A stretch of DNA of 8,862 nt from Deltaproteobacteria bacterium (GCA_030627475.1 DAOURZ010000037.1:1-8862), one strand, 5' to 3'; shown: positions 1 through 6,953, counted from the first letter of the stretch. Program-made: numbers and translations. Notes: generated from the sequence alone by a model not told the origin.

Positions 1-12
1 CATAAAGGCTTC

Positions 13-56
13 GCAAAAATCCTCGACATATCCACGGGTATGCCTGCGGTTTTTGC
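13..56. repeat. Nested inverted repeat, hairpin-forming intergenic sequence
   Basis: An outer pair of 9-base arms (13-21 GCAAAAATC and 48-56 GGTTTTTGC, one G-U pair) encloses a second pair (27-33 CATATCC and 36-42 GGGTATG, one G-U pair). The motif CTTCGCAAAAA recurs at about 90-101, so the stretch looks like an intergenic repeat. No coding region with family resemblance is seen in 1-206. On the minus strand the outer hairpin ends in a five-T run, so it could act as a distant back-up terminator for the histidine kinase, but this is speculative. Confidence 0.4.
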
Positions 57-116
57 AAATCCTTATGCATCAAGATCTCAGAACATATCTTCGCAAAAAA
101 TCGCTCAACTTAGGTT

Positions 117-165
117 TAAGGAACGTGGACGAAATAACTTCCACATTTAGGCGCATAGATTTGGC
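117..165 (+). repeat. Dispersed repeat copy 1 (left end of GAACGTG element)
   Basis: It begins with the best-preserved terminal sequence of the repeat family, TAAGGAACGTGGACGAAATA at 117-136, followed by ACTTCC. It continues into TAGGCGCATAGATTTGG at 148-164, a 17-base exact match to copy 4 at 3266-3282. After about 165 the similarity to other copies fades, so only the left part of the element is recognisable. It lies 42 bases beyond the stop codon of the histidine kinase. Confidence 0.6.
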
Positions 166-171
166 AGGAAC

Positions 172-194
172 AAAAACCTGAGATGCTATTCTCA
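172..194 (-). terminator. Weak candidate intrinsic terminator of the histidine kinase gene
   Basis: Read on the minus strand, TGAGA (194-190) and TCTCA (183-179) form a 5-bp stem with a six-base loop. GG and five Ts (176-172) follow. It starts 13 bases past the stop codon, the right place for a terminator, but the stem is short and AT-rich. Confidence 0.35.
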
Positions 195-206
195 TATCGA
201 AGATTT

Positions 207-2027
207 TCAGCAGTTGCAGTATTTCTCTTTTGGCAGAATAATCGTAAAATGGGTTCCCTTGCCAGTCTCGCTTTGAACCTCAATTTTTCCACCATGGAGT
301 TTAATAATCTCTGAGGTTATTGACAGACCCAATCCTGTTCCGGATTTCTCTATAATATTGGGATCAGCGGAACGATAGAATTTATCAAAAATATGAGAAA
401 TATCTTTATCGGCAATACCGTATCCTGTATCGACTACTTCACAAATTACTATGTTATTTTGATCATTGATCGAAAATGTAATAGTGCCCCCTTCAGGGGT
501 GTACTTTACTGCATTGCTCAGAAGATTATTAATTGCAACTTTCAACAGCTCTTTGTCGCCCACTATTGATGGAAATTTATCCGGCATTTTTTTTTCAATA
601 GTTATATTTTTACTCAAAGCAAAAGGCTCAATGGTAGAAACACAATCTTCAAAAAGCCAGTTGAGCTTGACAAGTCCCTTGTTTATTGTCAAACTTTTCC
701 TCTCAATTTTTGAGATATTAAGAAGGTTCCGTATGAGGCGGCTTAACCGACTGGCTTCTTCGCTGATAGTGTTATAGAATTCTTTTTGCATTTCTTCATT
801 TTCTACTTCACCCTTCATTAACATTTCGTTGTATGTTTTAATTGTTGTTAAAGGAGTCAGTAGTTCCTGGGAGATGTGAGCAATAAAGTCTTGCTCGCTT
901 TTTTTTCCTGATTTTTCTCTGGCGATATCTTTGACAAAAATTATTTTGCCTATTGGATCTCCCCAATCATCCTCAAGAGAGCATAAGGAGACCCGAAAAA
1001 CGTCTTTGGACGATATATCAGGAAAAGTGGTTTCAATATGGTCGGTGAATCCACCTGATTTTATTGTTTGATGTTGTACAACAAATGATACAATTTCTTC
1101 ATTTGCCAGGACATCTCCCAACGATTGATCAACTATATCTTCCAATTTCCTGCTTAATATATTAAGCATATAATTGTTCATGTTGGTGATATTATTTTGA
1201 ATATCAGTGACAATAATTCCGAAATTCATGGAATCAAGAATATTAATAACTTGTTTTTTCTCAAACATAAGAACGCTTGACTTTGATATTAAATTCTCAT
1301 TCTTGTTTTTGATTTTTTCAAATTTGTTCTTAAATTGAACTAAAGATTGCTGAAAATTCTCTATAAATTGAGCGATTCCTGAGCTCTGCAAGGAATTATC
1401 AAAAACTGCCGCCGAACAGTTGCATGTATCCAGAATATTTTTTGTCAGTTCTTCTGTTGGCTTAAGCGCTTGTACAAAACCGTAATAAGTGATGATAACA
1501 GCAGAAATGATAAAAAATGAAAACATTGCCAAGAGACTGATTCTTTCCATGGAAAAGGTCGATATGTCAGGCAATCCAAGTCCTATTCCTACTATACCGG
1601 TTTTCTTTCCGTTTTCAAAAACAGGTTTGGCAAATTGATAGATAGCATCTCCGAATCTACCGGTCTTAAATACCTGATGGGTTAACTCCATTGCAGCCAA
1701 AGAGTCTGTTTGAATATCATTTGGAATTTTAAACCCTGAATTATGGGGGAATAAAGAAACTATTTGCCGTCCGGTCAGATCATTTATAAAGCAGTAAACC
1801 ATATCCTGACTGGAAGATTCCACTATGGTTCGCAGAAAAAAATCACGCCTTTTACCCTCAAAATCCCGTATGGAATGTAACGCAATAAGGTTGACGATGC
1901 GGTTCCCTTTACTCAGTATCTCTTTTATGCTTTTTTCTTCTTCTTGTTTAATCAGAATTCGCGTAAATATTGCAGTTCCAGCTATAATAAGAACCAACAA
2001 AGCAAGGCCGATCCGTGAAAATTTCAT
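207..2027 (-). CDS. Membrane-bound sensor histidine kinase with PAS domain; H-box histidine replaced by Gln
   Basis: A 606-residue inner-membrane signalling kinase. TM1 is at about residues 7-26, an extracytoplasmic Cache-like sensor at about 30-160, TM2 at about 163-185, and a polar, partly coiled-coil linker at about 186-260. A PAS-like domain (about 262-370) precedes the HisKA helices (about 378-442) and the HATPase domain (about 452-600). The ATP lobe is complete: N-box around Asn505, G1 motif DTGYG (533-537), F-box IFDKF (546-550), G2 motif GTGLGL (563-568). The H-box reads FIAHISQELLTPLT (381-394), so Gln387 occupies the place where SHELRTP-type boxes carry the phosphorylated His. His384 lies one turn earlier. 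The start is set by TM1 and the weak purine run AAAGAG upstream. No response regulator is adjacent, so the partner is unknown. It may be an orphan or degenerate kinase. Two CNC triplets (202-204 and the C-terminus) are of unknown meaning. Confidence 0.9.
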   Translation of the reverse strand: MKFSRIGLALLVLIIAGTAIFTRILIKQEEEKSIKEILSKGNRIVNLIALHSIRDFEGKRRDFFLRTIVESSSQDMVYCFINDLTGRQIVSLFPHNSGFKIPNDIQTDSLAAMELTHQVFKTGRFGDAIYQFAKPVFENGKKTGIVGIGLGLPDISTFSMERISLLAMFSFFIISAVIITYYGFVQALKPTEELTKNILDTCNCSAAVFDNSLQSSGIAQFIENFQQSLVQFKNKFEKIKNKNENLISKSSVLMFEKKQVINILDSMNFGIIVTDIQNNITNMNNYMLNILSRKLEDIVDQSLGDVLANEEIVSFVVQHQTIKSGGFTDHIETTFPDISSKDVFRVSLCSLEDDWGDPIGKIIFVKDIAREKSGKKSEQDFIAHISQELLTPLTTIKTYNEMLMKGEVENEEMQKEFYNTISEEASRLSRLIRNLLNISKIERKSLTINKGLVKLNWLFEDCVSTIEPFALSKNITIEKKMPDKFPSIVGDKELLKVAINNLLSNAVKYTPEGGTITFSINDQNNIVICEVVDTGYGIADKDISHIFDKFYRSADPNIIEKSGTGLGLSITSEIIKLHGGKIEVQSETGKGTHFTIILPKEKYCNC

Positions 2028-2128
2028 AGATATTTTCTCTTTTGCAAGATCGCTTGAATTACGTAAAATATCCCCCTATAGTTATGCCATATGGTATCAC
2101 TTTGGGAGAAAAATGGGAGTGTTATTGA

Positions 2129-2311
2129 TAAGGGATCGTGGACGAATTAACTTCCGCAACCAGGCATACGGATTTAGGTCAGGTTTGTTCAATCTAAAAT
2201 CACAAAATTTGCCGGGATGAAGATATGAGGCTTGTTATTGCTAAATCAGGTAAAGCCATTGTTTTGTCGCGTCGTTCAGGAACGTGGAAGTTATTTAAAC
2301 CCCATTCCTTA
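2129..2311 (+). repeat. Dispersed repeat copy 2 (183-bp element with degenerate terminal inverted repeats)
   Basis: The left end (2129-2155) starts TAAGGGATCGTGGACGAATT. The right end (2287-2311), read in reverse complement, starts TAAGGAATGGGGTTTAAATA; both then run into ACTTCC. These are imperfect terminal inverted repeats of about 26 bases. Inside, CAACCAGGCATACGGATTTA and the stretch TTTGTTC..ATC.CAAAA resemble copies 3 and 4. The element fills most of the gap between the cysteine-rich gene and the histidine kinase, both on the minus strand. No coding potential is evident. Confidence 0.6.
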
Positions 2312-2322
2312 ATGCATAGGAA

Positions 2323-2670
2323 TTAAATTGCTGTTTTTTGTGAGTAGTCTAATGTTTTCTTTTTATTTAACAGAGCAAGCAAAAGCCCTTCCTCGCGACA
2401 ACGACCCTGATGAGCACATTTTTTACGTGTTTTTTCAAAATAATTAAGAGGGGTCTGGCAATTAAAAGCCTTAATATCCACATATTCTTCTGATAGAAAT
2501 TCACCACTATAATCAACTTTCTTTTTTCTTCTTAGAATTTCCACGCCTAATGATAAGTCAGGACAATTATCGTCAAAACGCGGGCATTTTTTGCAATGTT
2601 CATAAAAATTCAAAGGGGCATGGCACTCAAATTCAAGTACATGAATCATTCCTTTTATATTGCTTTTCAT
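2323..2670 (-). CDS. Small cysteine-rich protein with two tandem ~46-residue modules, unknown function
   Basis: A 115-residue soluble protein without signal peptide or membrane helix. Two modules are evident at residues 10-55 and 65-110. Each has the pattern F-x-C-x2-P-L-N-[FY]-[FY]-E, then K-K-C, a third Cys 6-7 residues on, a Leu-rich stretch, and K-K-K-x2-D-Y-S. The conserved cysteines are 16, 29, 36 and 71, 85, 91, with Cys26 extra in module 1. Three cysteines per module suggest metal binding or redox chemistry, possibly six ligands in all, but this is inference. The ATG at 2670 is chosen because AAAGGAG lies six bases upstream; an in-frame TTG at 2688 would place that site inside the gene. 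It has its own promoter and an upstream palindrome. I do not recognise the family. Confidence 0.75.
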   Translation of the reverse strand: MKSNIKGMIHVLEFECHAPLNFYEHCKKCPRFDDNCPDLSLGVEILRRKKKVDYSGEFLSEEYVDIKAFNCQTPLNYFEKTRKKCAHQGRCREEGLLLALLNKKKTLDYSQKTAI

Positions 2671-2683
2671 TAAGAACTCCTTT

Positions 2684-2698
2684 ATCAATAATATTGAT
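2684..2698. promoter_or_regulatory. Perfect 15-base palindrome, candidate operator
   Basis: ATCAATA and TATTGAT form a perfect inverted repeat around a single central A. It sits between the predicted transcription start (about 2701, minus strand) and the ribosome binding site AAAGGAG (2675-2681) of the cysteine-rich gene. A repressor bound here would block initiation. The low GC content means chance cannot be excluded. Confidence 0.4.
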
Positions 2699-2707
2699 TT
2701 TTTGTTT

Positions 2708-2736
2708 AATCTATATTAGCTGTATTAATAAATCAA
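2708..2736 (-). promoter_or_regulatory. Candidate sigma-70-type promoter of the cysteine-rich gene
   Basis: On the minus strand, TTGATT (2736-2731) and TAGATT (2713-2708) are separated by exactly 17 bases, matching the -35 and -10 hexamers at 4 of 6 positions each. The start would fall near 2701, giving a leader of about 30 bases. Confidence 0.4.
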
Positions 2737-2763
2737 CCCCCGAAAAATTTAACCTGAAATTTC

Positions 2764-2944
2764 ACCACGAAACGACCATACATCACAGCTTCAGGCTGCT
2801 TTTGTCCAATTGCAAATCCAGTCTCAAATCCCGAAAATATTGAGATAGCCCGCTATTCCATAAACTTTTGTAATCTGAGCCCATATTTGAGATTTGGGCA
2901 AATTCGACCCAAAGTTGTGCGCCTGGTTGGGGAAAGTTAAATGG
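2764..2944 (-). repeat. Dispersed repeat copy 3, inverted relative to copy 4
   Basis: Read on the minus strand it runs AACTTTCCCCAACCAGGCGC, then TACAAAAGTTTATGGAATAG, CGGGCTATCTCAATATTTTC, GGGATTTGAGACTGGATTTG, and ends near GAAGCTGTGATGTATGG. This aligns over about 130 bases with copy 4 on the opposite strand, apart from a 6-base TTTCAA duplication in copy 4. The terminal repeats are badly decayed. The 2671-3091 interval otherwise holds only the promoter region of the cysteine-rich gene and the tRNA terminator. Confidence 0.6.
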
Positions 2945-3045
2945 AAAATTGCTTGCCATCCTATTAAACTTGAATTAATATTCCCAAATCTAATAGAAAA
3001 TTCAATAGAACGGGATTGATAAGGTAGCAAAACGGTAGGAGAAAC

Positions 3046-3090
3046 AAAAAAGGGGTTATGCTGTTTGGTCATAACCCCTTGTTTTTTTTA
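3046..3090. terminator. Strong bidirectional intrinsic terminator next to tRNA-Arg
   Basis: AAGGGGTTATG (3050-3060) and CATAACCCCTT (3070-3080) form a perfect 11-bp stem with a nine-base loop. On the minus strand the second arm runs into six Ts (3051-3046), placing it 11 bases beyond the tRNA 3' end. On the plus strand it is followed by G and seven Ts (3082-3088), so it can stop transcription from either side. Confidence 0.85.
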
Positions 3091-3091
3091 T

Positions 3092-3168
<77 letters not shown>

Positions 3169-3202
3169 ATATCAATTGTTGATATAAAATTGATAATTAT
3201 CA
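3169..3202. promoter_or_regulatory. Two AT-rich palindromes directly upstream of tRNA-Arg
   Basis: ATATCAA-TTG-TTGATAT (3169-3185) abuts the first tRNA base, and TGATAATTATCA (3191-3202) follows. On the minus strand GATAAT could be a -10 hexamer, with TGGACA 15 bases upstream as -35. That spacing is short, so the promoter call is weak. They may be a stable-RNA promoter region or simply chance in AT-rich DNA. Confidence 0.25.
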
Positions 3203-3250
3203 TATGTTCTATCTTATGTCCATAAAAATAAAGCTTATGAACATAAACAA

Positions 3251-3405
3251 ATTAACTCCTAAAAGTAGGCGCATAGATTTGGGGCAGATTTGTTCGATTT
3301 TAGATCACAAAAGTTGATGGAATAACGGGCTATTTCAATTTCAATATTTTTGGGATTTAAGGCTGGATTTGAGATTGGGCAAAGGTGGCCCCAAAGCTAT
3401 GATGC
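3251..3405 (+). repeat. Dispersed repeat copy 4, upstream of rpoH
   Basis: It opens with a decayed terminal sequence (AATTAACTCC) and TAGGCGCATAGATTTGG (3266-3282, exact match to copy 1). It then follows copy 3 through CACAAAAGTTGATGGAATAA, CGGGCTATTTCAATTTC, GGGATTTAAGGCTGGATTTG and GGCAAAGGTGGCCCCAAAGC up to TATGATGCAG. It lies head-on to copy 3 with the tRNA between them, and ends about 40 bases before the rpoH start codon. No other function is seen in 3169-3445. Confidence 0.6.
3375..3403 (+). promoter_or_regulatory. Candidate promoter of rpoH, lying inside repeat copy 4
   Basis: TTGGGC (3375-3380) and TATGAT (3398-3403) are separated by 17 bases. The -10 matches 5 of 6 and the -35 only 3 of 6 consensus positions. 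Transcription would begin near 3410, giving a 36-base leader. Confidence is low because the -35 is poor. Confidence 0.3.
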
Positions 3406-3445
3406 AGAATTATTGAGCAGTCAACTACTATACCAAAATATTAAA

Positions 3446-4411
3446 ATGAAGAAAAAAAAATCAATAAAAAAAGACAGGAAAAGTATTACCCGCAAGAAAA
3501 AAGATGGTAATAAGGTTGCAAGCAAATCTTCTAAAAATGCTCTTGTCAAGTTTGATCCACTTCAGAAATATTTGCAGGAAATCAGCAGATATAATCTTCT
3601 TACAAGAGAAGAAGAAGTGGACCTTGGTATAAGAGTACGCGAACATGGTGATAAAGAAGCAGCATATATTCTGGCGACTTCCAACCTTAGACTTGTAGTA
3701 AAGATTGCACTGGAATTTCAAAAAATCTGGATGCAAAATCTTTTAGATCTGATTCAGGAAGGAAATATGGGGCTTATGCAGGCTGTCAAAAAGTTTGACC
3801 CTTATAAAAATGTTAAGTTTTCATATTATTCTTCATTCTGGATAAAGGCATATATTCTTAAGTTCATAATGGACAACTGGCGTCTTGTAAAAATTGGCAC
3901 AACACAAGGTCAGAGAAAACTTTTTTTTAAATTAAAAAAAGAAAAACAGAAACTTATAGATGAAGGTTTTAATCCAATGCCAAAGCTCCTTTCGGAAAGA
4001 TTGGGCGTTTCCGAACGAGAAGTTGTGGACATGGAACTGAGGCTGAATGGTTGGGATGTATCTTTGGACGCACCTTTAAAAGATGATTCAAATACCGAAA
4101 GAATTGAATTTTTAAATACTGCGGAGGAATCTACAGAAGAAAAGGTGGCAAAAAAAGAAATAGAGAATCTTCTTCACAACAAGATTGAATTGTTCAAAAA
4201 GAAAATAAATAGCAGAGAACTTGAAATATTTAATAAGCGTATTTTTTCTGATGAGCCGGCTACTTTGCAGGAGATTGGTGACCGTTACGGAATATCAAGG
4301 GAGAGAGTTCGACAGATTGAAAAAAGTTTAATAAAAAAGTTAAGAGAATTTTTAAAACATGAAATAACCGATTTTGATTCTTATGCTTATAAAAAAAATG
4401 AAGCTGAGTAA
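3446..4411 (+). CDS. rpoH: RNA polymerase sigma factor, RpoH (sigma-32) type
   Basis: A 321-residue alternative sigma factor that should direct RNA polymerase to heat-shock or stress promoters. After a Lys-rich N-terminal tail come region 1.2 (FDPLQKYLQEISRYNLLTRE, 36-55), region 2 (about 80-148, including DLIQEGNMGLMQAVKKFDP), the RpoH box QRKLFFKLKKEK (157-168), and region 4 with the helix-turn-helix LQEIGDRYGISRERVRQIEK (274-293). The RpoH box, diagnostic of sigma-32 proteins, separates it from RpoD. The usual FSTYASWWI of region 2.3 reads FSYYSSFWI here. The ATG at 3446 is preferred: the frame stays open back to a TTG at 3350, but those 32 codons are translated repeat DNA. No clear Shine-Dalgarno sequence precedes it. 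The TPR gene follows after 59 bases with no terminator, so an operon is likely. Confidence 0.88.
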   Translation: MKKKKSIKKDRKSITRKKKDGNKVASKSSKNALVKFDPLQKYLQEISRYNLLTREEEVDLGIRVREHGDKEAAYILATSNLRLVVKIALEFQKIWMQNLLDLIQEGNMGLMQAVKKFDPYKNVKFSYYSSFWIKAYILKFIMDNWRLVKIGTTQGQRKLFFKLKKEKQKLIDEGFNPMPKLLSERLGVSEREVVDMELRLNGWDVSLDAPLKDDSNTERIEFLNTAEESTEEKVAKKEIENLLHNKIELFKKKINSRELEIFNKRIFSDEPATLQEIGDRYGISRERVRQIEKSLIKKLREFLKHEITDFDSYAYKKNEAE

Positions 4412-4470
4412 AAAAAGGTTCACAGTTTGCATGTCAGCAAAAAACTAAATTTTACGAGGTCTGTTTATAA

Positions 4471-6171
4471 ATGAAGTCGCCGTTATCAAAAATATCTATT
4501 TTATTTATAGTCTGTTTATTTTATGCAAGTTCAAGTTGTACTTTATATAATAGAATAATAACCCCGGACAATGAACTGCCGGTTAAAAAAACTGAAAATC
4601 GTTATTATAACTATATAGAAGCTTTCCTGCACTTAAAGAAAAATAATTTAGATAAAACCATTTACTATCTGAATAAAACGATTAAGGACGATCCGGAAAA
4701 TTCATATTTACAAAAAGAACTTGCGCTTCTTTACGTTATGCAGAAAAACAACTTAAGGGCGCTATCTCTCGTTAAAAATATTATAGTTAGAAATCCGGAA
4801 GATATAGATGCTCTTATTATGTATGGTAGAATCAACCAAAGCCTGAAGCAAATTGATGATGCCAAAGAAACATATAAAAAGATTATTGCCCTTGATCCTT
4901 CTCAAAAAAATATTTATTTAATTCTTGGTAATATTTATATGGCAGAAGGTAAGGTTGGCAAAGCTTTAAAAATATATAAGCAGTTAGTTAATAAATACCC
5001 TGCATTTTATGCAGGGTATTTTTTTATTGGAAAAATTTATTCGGAACAAAACAAAATAGTTGATGCTGAAAAAGAGTTTAAAAAAGCATTGGATCTGGAG
5101 CCTGATATTGATGAAGTCAGATTCGAGTTAATAAAACTTTATAAAATTATGGATGAAGAACAAAAGGCTATTAATTTATACAAAGAAATTTTGCGAAGAG
5201 ATTCTGATAACATCAGGGCTGCTTTGGAGCTTGGTCTTCTTTATTATAAGAATGGAATGATTAAAGATTCAGATAAACTGTTTAACGACCTGACTGCAAG
5301 AAGCTTGTCCGATTCTGAAGTTATAAGGAAAATCGTTCAGATCTATTTGGATAAAAAAAAATATAATGATGCTATTATTGTTCTGGAAGGAATGTTAAAA
5401 AGCTTGCCGTACAGCTCAGATATTCATTATGCTGCAAGCATAGCATACGCCGGAATTAAAGATAAAGAACTGACAATGATTCACCTTAAACAGGTGGAGC
5501 CGGATTCAAGATTTTATCAAAATGCAATAATCCGGCTTTCTTTGTTATATCGGGACCAGGGGAAAACAGGAAAGGCTATTAATCTTTTAGAAAACGCTAT
5601 AAAAAACATTCCTGACAAACTTGAACCAATGCTTTATCTTGGTTTATTTTATGAAGATAATGAAGAATTCAATAATGCTGAAAAAGTGCTTAAAAAAGCA
5701 ATCAAAATTGATCCGGATAATATCGAACCATATTTTCGTCTTGGTGTTGTTTATGATAAGCTGGGGAAAAAAGAGGCTGCAATAGAATCAATGAAGACAG
5801 TTATAAGCCTTGATCCCCATAATGCAAACGCTTTAAATTATGTAGGCTATATTTACGCAGAGCTTGGAATAAATCTTGATGAAGCCGAACATAATATAAA
5901 AGAAGCATTAAAATACAGCCCTGATGATGGGTATATCATTGACAGCCTAGGATGGGTATATTACAAAAAAGGACTTTACAAAGACGCGCTTAAGCTTCTG
6001 AAAAAGGCAGTAGATCTGGTTCCGGATGATCCGATTATTTTGGAACATCTGGGCGATATCTATTTAAAAATGACTAATAAAAGCAAGGCGCTTATGTTTT
6101 ACGAACGTTCTTTATTGAAAAGAAAAAAAGATAAAGCGGATATCAGGAAAAAGATTCAGGAACTCAAGTGA
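4471..6171 (+). CDS. TPR-repeat lipoprotein, probable outer-membrane scaffold
   Basis: A 566-residue protein with a lipoprotein-type signal peptide: a positive N-terminus, a hydrophobic stretch (8-19) and ASSSC ending at Cys23, which would be lipidated. The lipobox is weak. Residue +2 is Thr, not Asp, consistent with outer-membrane sorting. From about residue 45 to the end it is almost entirely tetratricopeptide repeats, about 14, with typical A-x-x-x-[FYL] and A-[IL]-x-L-[DE]-P signatures. Such proteins act as protein-protein scaffolds in envelope assembly or secretion; the partner is not evident. A GAGG at 4456-4459 is a plausible but distant ribosome binding site. The stop overlaps the next start by four bases (GTGA), indicating translational coupling. 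A terminator-like hairpin lies inside codons 175-185. Confidence 0.85.
   Translation: MKSPLSKISILFIVCLFYASSSCTLYNRIITPDNELPVKKTENRYYNYIEAFLHLKKNNLDKTIYYLNKTIKDDPENSYLQKELALLYVMQKNNLRALSLVKNIIVRNPEDIDALIMYGRINQSLKQIDDAKETYKKIIALDPSQKNIYLILGNIYMAEGKVGKALKIYKQLVNKYPAFYAGYFFIGKIYSEQNKIVDAEKEFKKALDLEPDIDEVRFELIKLYKIMDEEQKAINLYKEILRRDSDNIRAALELGLLYYKNGMIKDSDKLFNDLTARSLSDSEVIRKIVQIYLDKKKYNDAIIVLEGMLKSLPYSSDIHYAASIAYAGIKDKELTMIHLKQVEPDSRFYQNAIIRLSLLYRDQGKTGKAINLLENAIKNIPDKLEPMLYLGLFYEDNEEFNNAEKVLKKAIKIDPDNIEPYFRLGVVYDKLGKKEAAIESMKTVISLDPHNANALNYVGYIYAELGINLDEAEHNIKEALKYSPDDGYIIDSLGWVYYKKGLYKDALKLLKKAVDLVPDDPIILEHLGDIYLKMTNKSKALMFYERSLLKRKKDKADIRKKIQELK
4993..5025 (+). terminator. Terminator-shaped hairpin inside the TPR coding sequence
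   Basis: AAATACCCTGCAT (4993-5005) and ATGCAGGGTATTT (5009-5021) form a perfect 13-bp stem closed by TTT, and the Ts run through 5025. It matches intrinsic-terminator rules, yet lies in frame within one TPR repeat (residues YPAFYAGYFF). Translating ribosomes would normally prevent it forming. Its activity is unproven. Confidence 0.5.
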
Positions 6172-6938
6172 AACACGCGATCATTCTCTTTATAGCTATT
6201 TTTTTTTCCGCATGCTCTTTTTTTACAGAAAGAATCGTTAAAAGTCTTCCTGAATTATCAGACACAGCTACTATAATTGAAGTTAATAATCTTCTTTCAA
6301 ATATCAGACTTAAAAACAGAAATCTTAACACATTTAAAGGTATTGGCAAAATAACATTTTGGCAAAAAGATACACAATGTATTACTTTAAGTATTGCATG
6401 GATTGGGTCTGCCCCCGAGTTGATACGAATAGCCATACTGAACATTTCCGGCCAGCCTTTATTAAGCCTCGCGAATGACGGAGAATGGTTTTATTTTTTA
6501 TCCCATACCGATAATAGCTTTTACAAAAAACGTTCATCATCTTCCATTCTGGAAAAAGTAATTAAACTACCTGTAAAACCTGTTGAAATGGTATCGTTTC
6601 TTGCGGGTCGTATTCCTCTTTATGAATATCATACCGCTAATATTACAAGAAATAAAAAGCAAGAATATGTAATTGTTTTAAAAAAAAATGGAAATGTGAT
6701 TCAAAAAATTTATCTTGATGAAAATAAAAAAAATGTCCGAAAAGTTGAGTTGTTTGATAAAAAAGGAAATTTCTTATATTCTTTAGAAATTGCAGGATTG
6801 CAAAAAATAAATGAATATCACGTTCCTGTACGGATAATTGCATTAAGTGATAATGGGAATGGATTTAAGATTAATATTCACAAATACTGGACAGATGTTT
6901 CCGTTAATCCATCAATGTTTGTTCTTACACCGCAATAA
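6168..6938 (+). CDS. LolB/DUF4292-like outer-membrane lipoprotein
   Basis: A 256-residue lipoprotein. The signal peptide has a hydrophobic core (4-13) and lipobox FSAC with Cys16; Ser at +2 suits outer-membrane sorting. The body follows the LolB/DUF4292-like pattern: F-K-G-x-G-K-I near 58-64, a P-E-L-x-R-I-x-I segment near 83-90, an N-D-G-E-W-F-Y-F strand near 103-110, and a V-x-F-L-A-G-R-I-P loop near 143-151. Members of this fold bind acyl chains and help insert lipoproteins or lipids into the outer membrane. The GTG start (6168-6170) overlaps the upstream TGA, with CAGGAA a few bases before. It is coupled to the TPR gene, so the two probably act in the same envelope process. Its TAA stop is the first three bases of a dispersed repeat. 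Family assignment is by pattern only. Confidence 0.75.
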   Translation: MKHAIILFIAIFFSACSFFTERIVKSLPELSDTATIIEVNNLLSNIRLKNRNLNTFKGIGKITFWQKDTQCITLSIAWIGSAPELIRIAILNISGQPLLSLANDGEWFYFLSHTDNSFYKKRSSSSILEKVIKLPVKPVEMVSFLAGRIPLYEYHTANITRNKKQEYVIVLKKNGNVIQKIYLDENKKNVRKVELFDKKGNFLYSLEIAGLQKINEYHVPVRIIALSDNGNGFKINIHKYWTDVSVNPSMFVLTPQ

Positions 6939-6953
6939 GGAACGTGTACGAAA
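6936..6953 (+). repeat. Dispersed repeat copy 5 (single terminus overlapping a stop codon)
   Basis: TAAGGAACGTGTACGAAA matches the repeat terminus (GTGTACG variant, shared with the fic/nrdJ palindrome). Its first three bases are the stop codon of the LolB-like gene. The match stops after AAATA, and no opposing terminus is seen before the next gene. It may be a solo terminus or remnant. Confidence 0.6.

Noticed and set aside
466..777. 103-codon plus-strand reading frame
   Set aside because: Wholly antisense to the ATPase domain of the histidine kinase, which has clear motifs in its own frame.
1825..2220. 131-codon plus-strand reading frame
   Set aside because: It lies mostly antisense to the histidine kinase, then runs through the intergenic gap into repeat copy 2; composition looks like a frame shadow.
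2671..2688. TTG start for the cysteine-rich protein at 2688
   Set aside because: It would place the strong AAAGGAG inside the coding sequence; the ATG at 2670 has ideal spacing.
2824..3072. 82-codon minus-strand reading frame
   Set aside because: It spans the tRNA terminator and repeat copy 3, has no ribosome binding site, and its residues show no domain pattern.
3191..3202. Fur-box-like TGATAATTATCA upstream of tRNA-Arg
   Set aside because: It is three bases short of the 7-1-7 Fur consensus and stands before a tRNA; an AT-rich chance palindrome is more likely.
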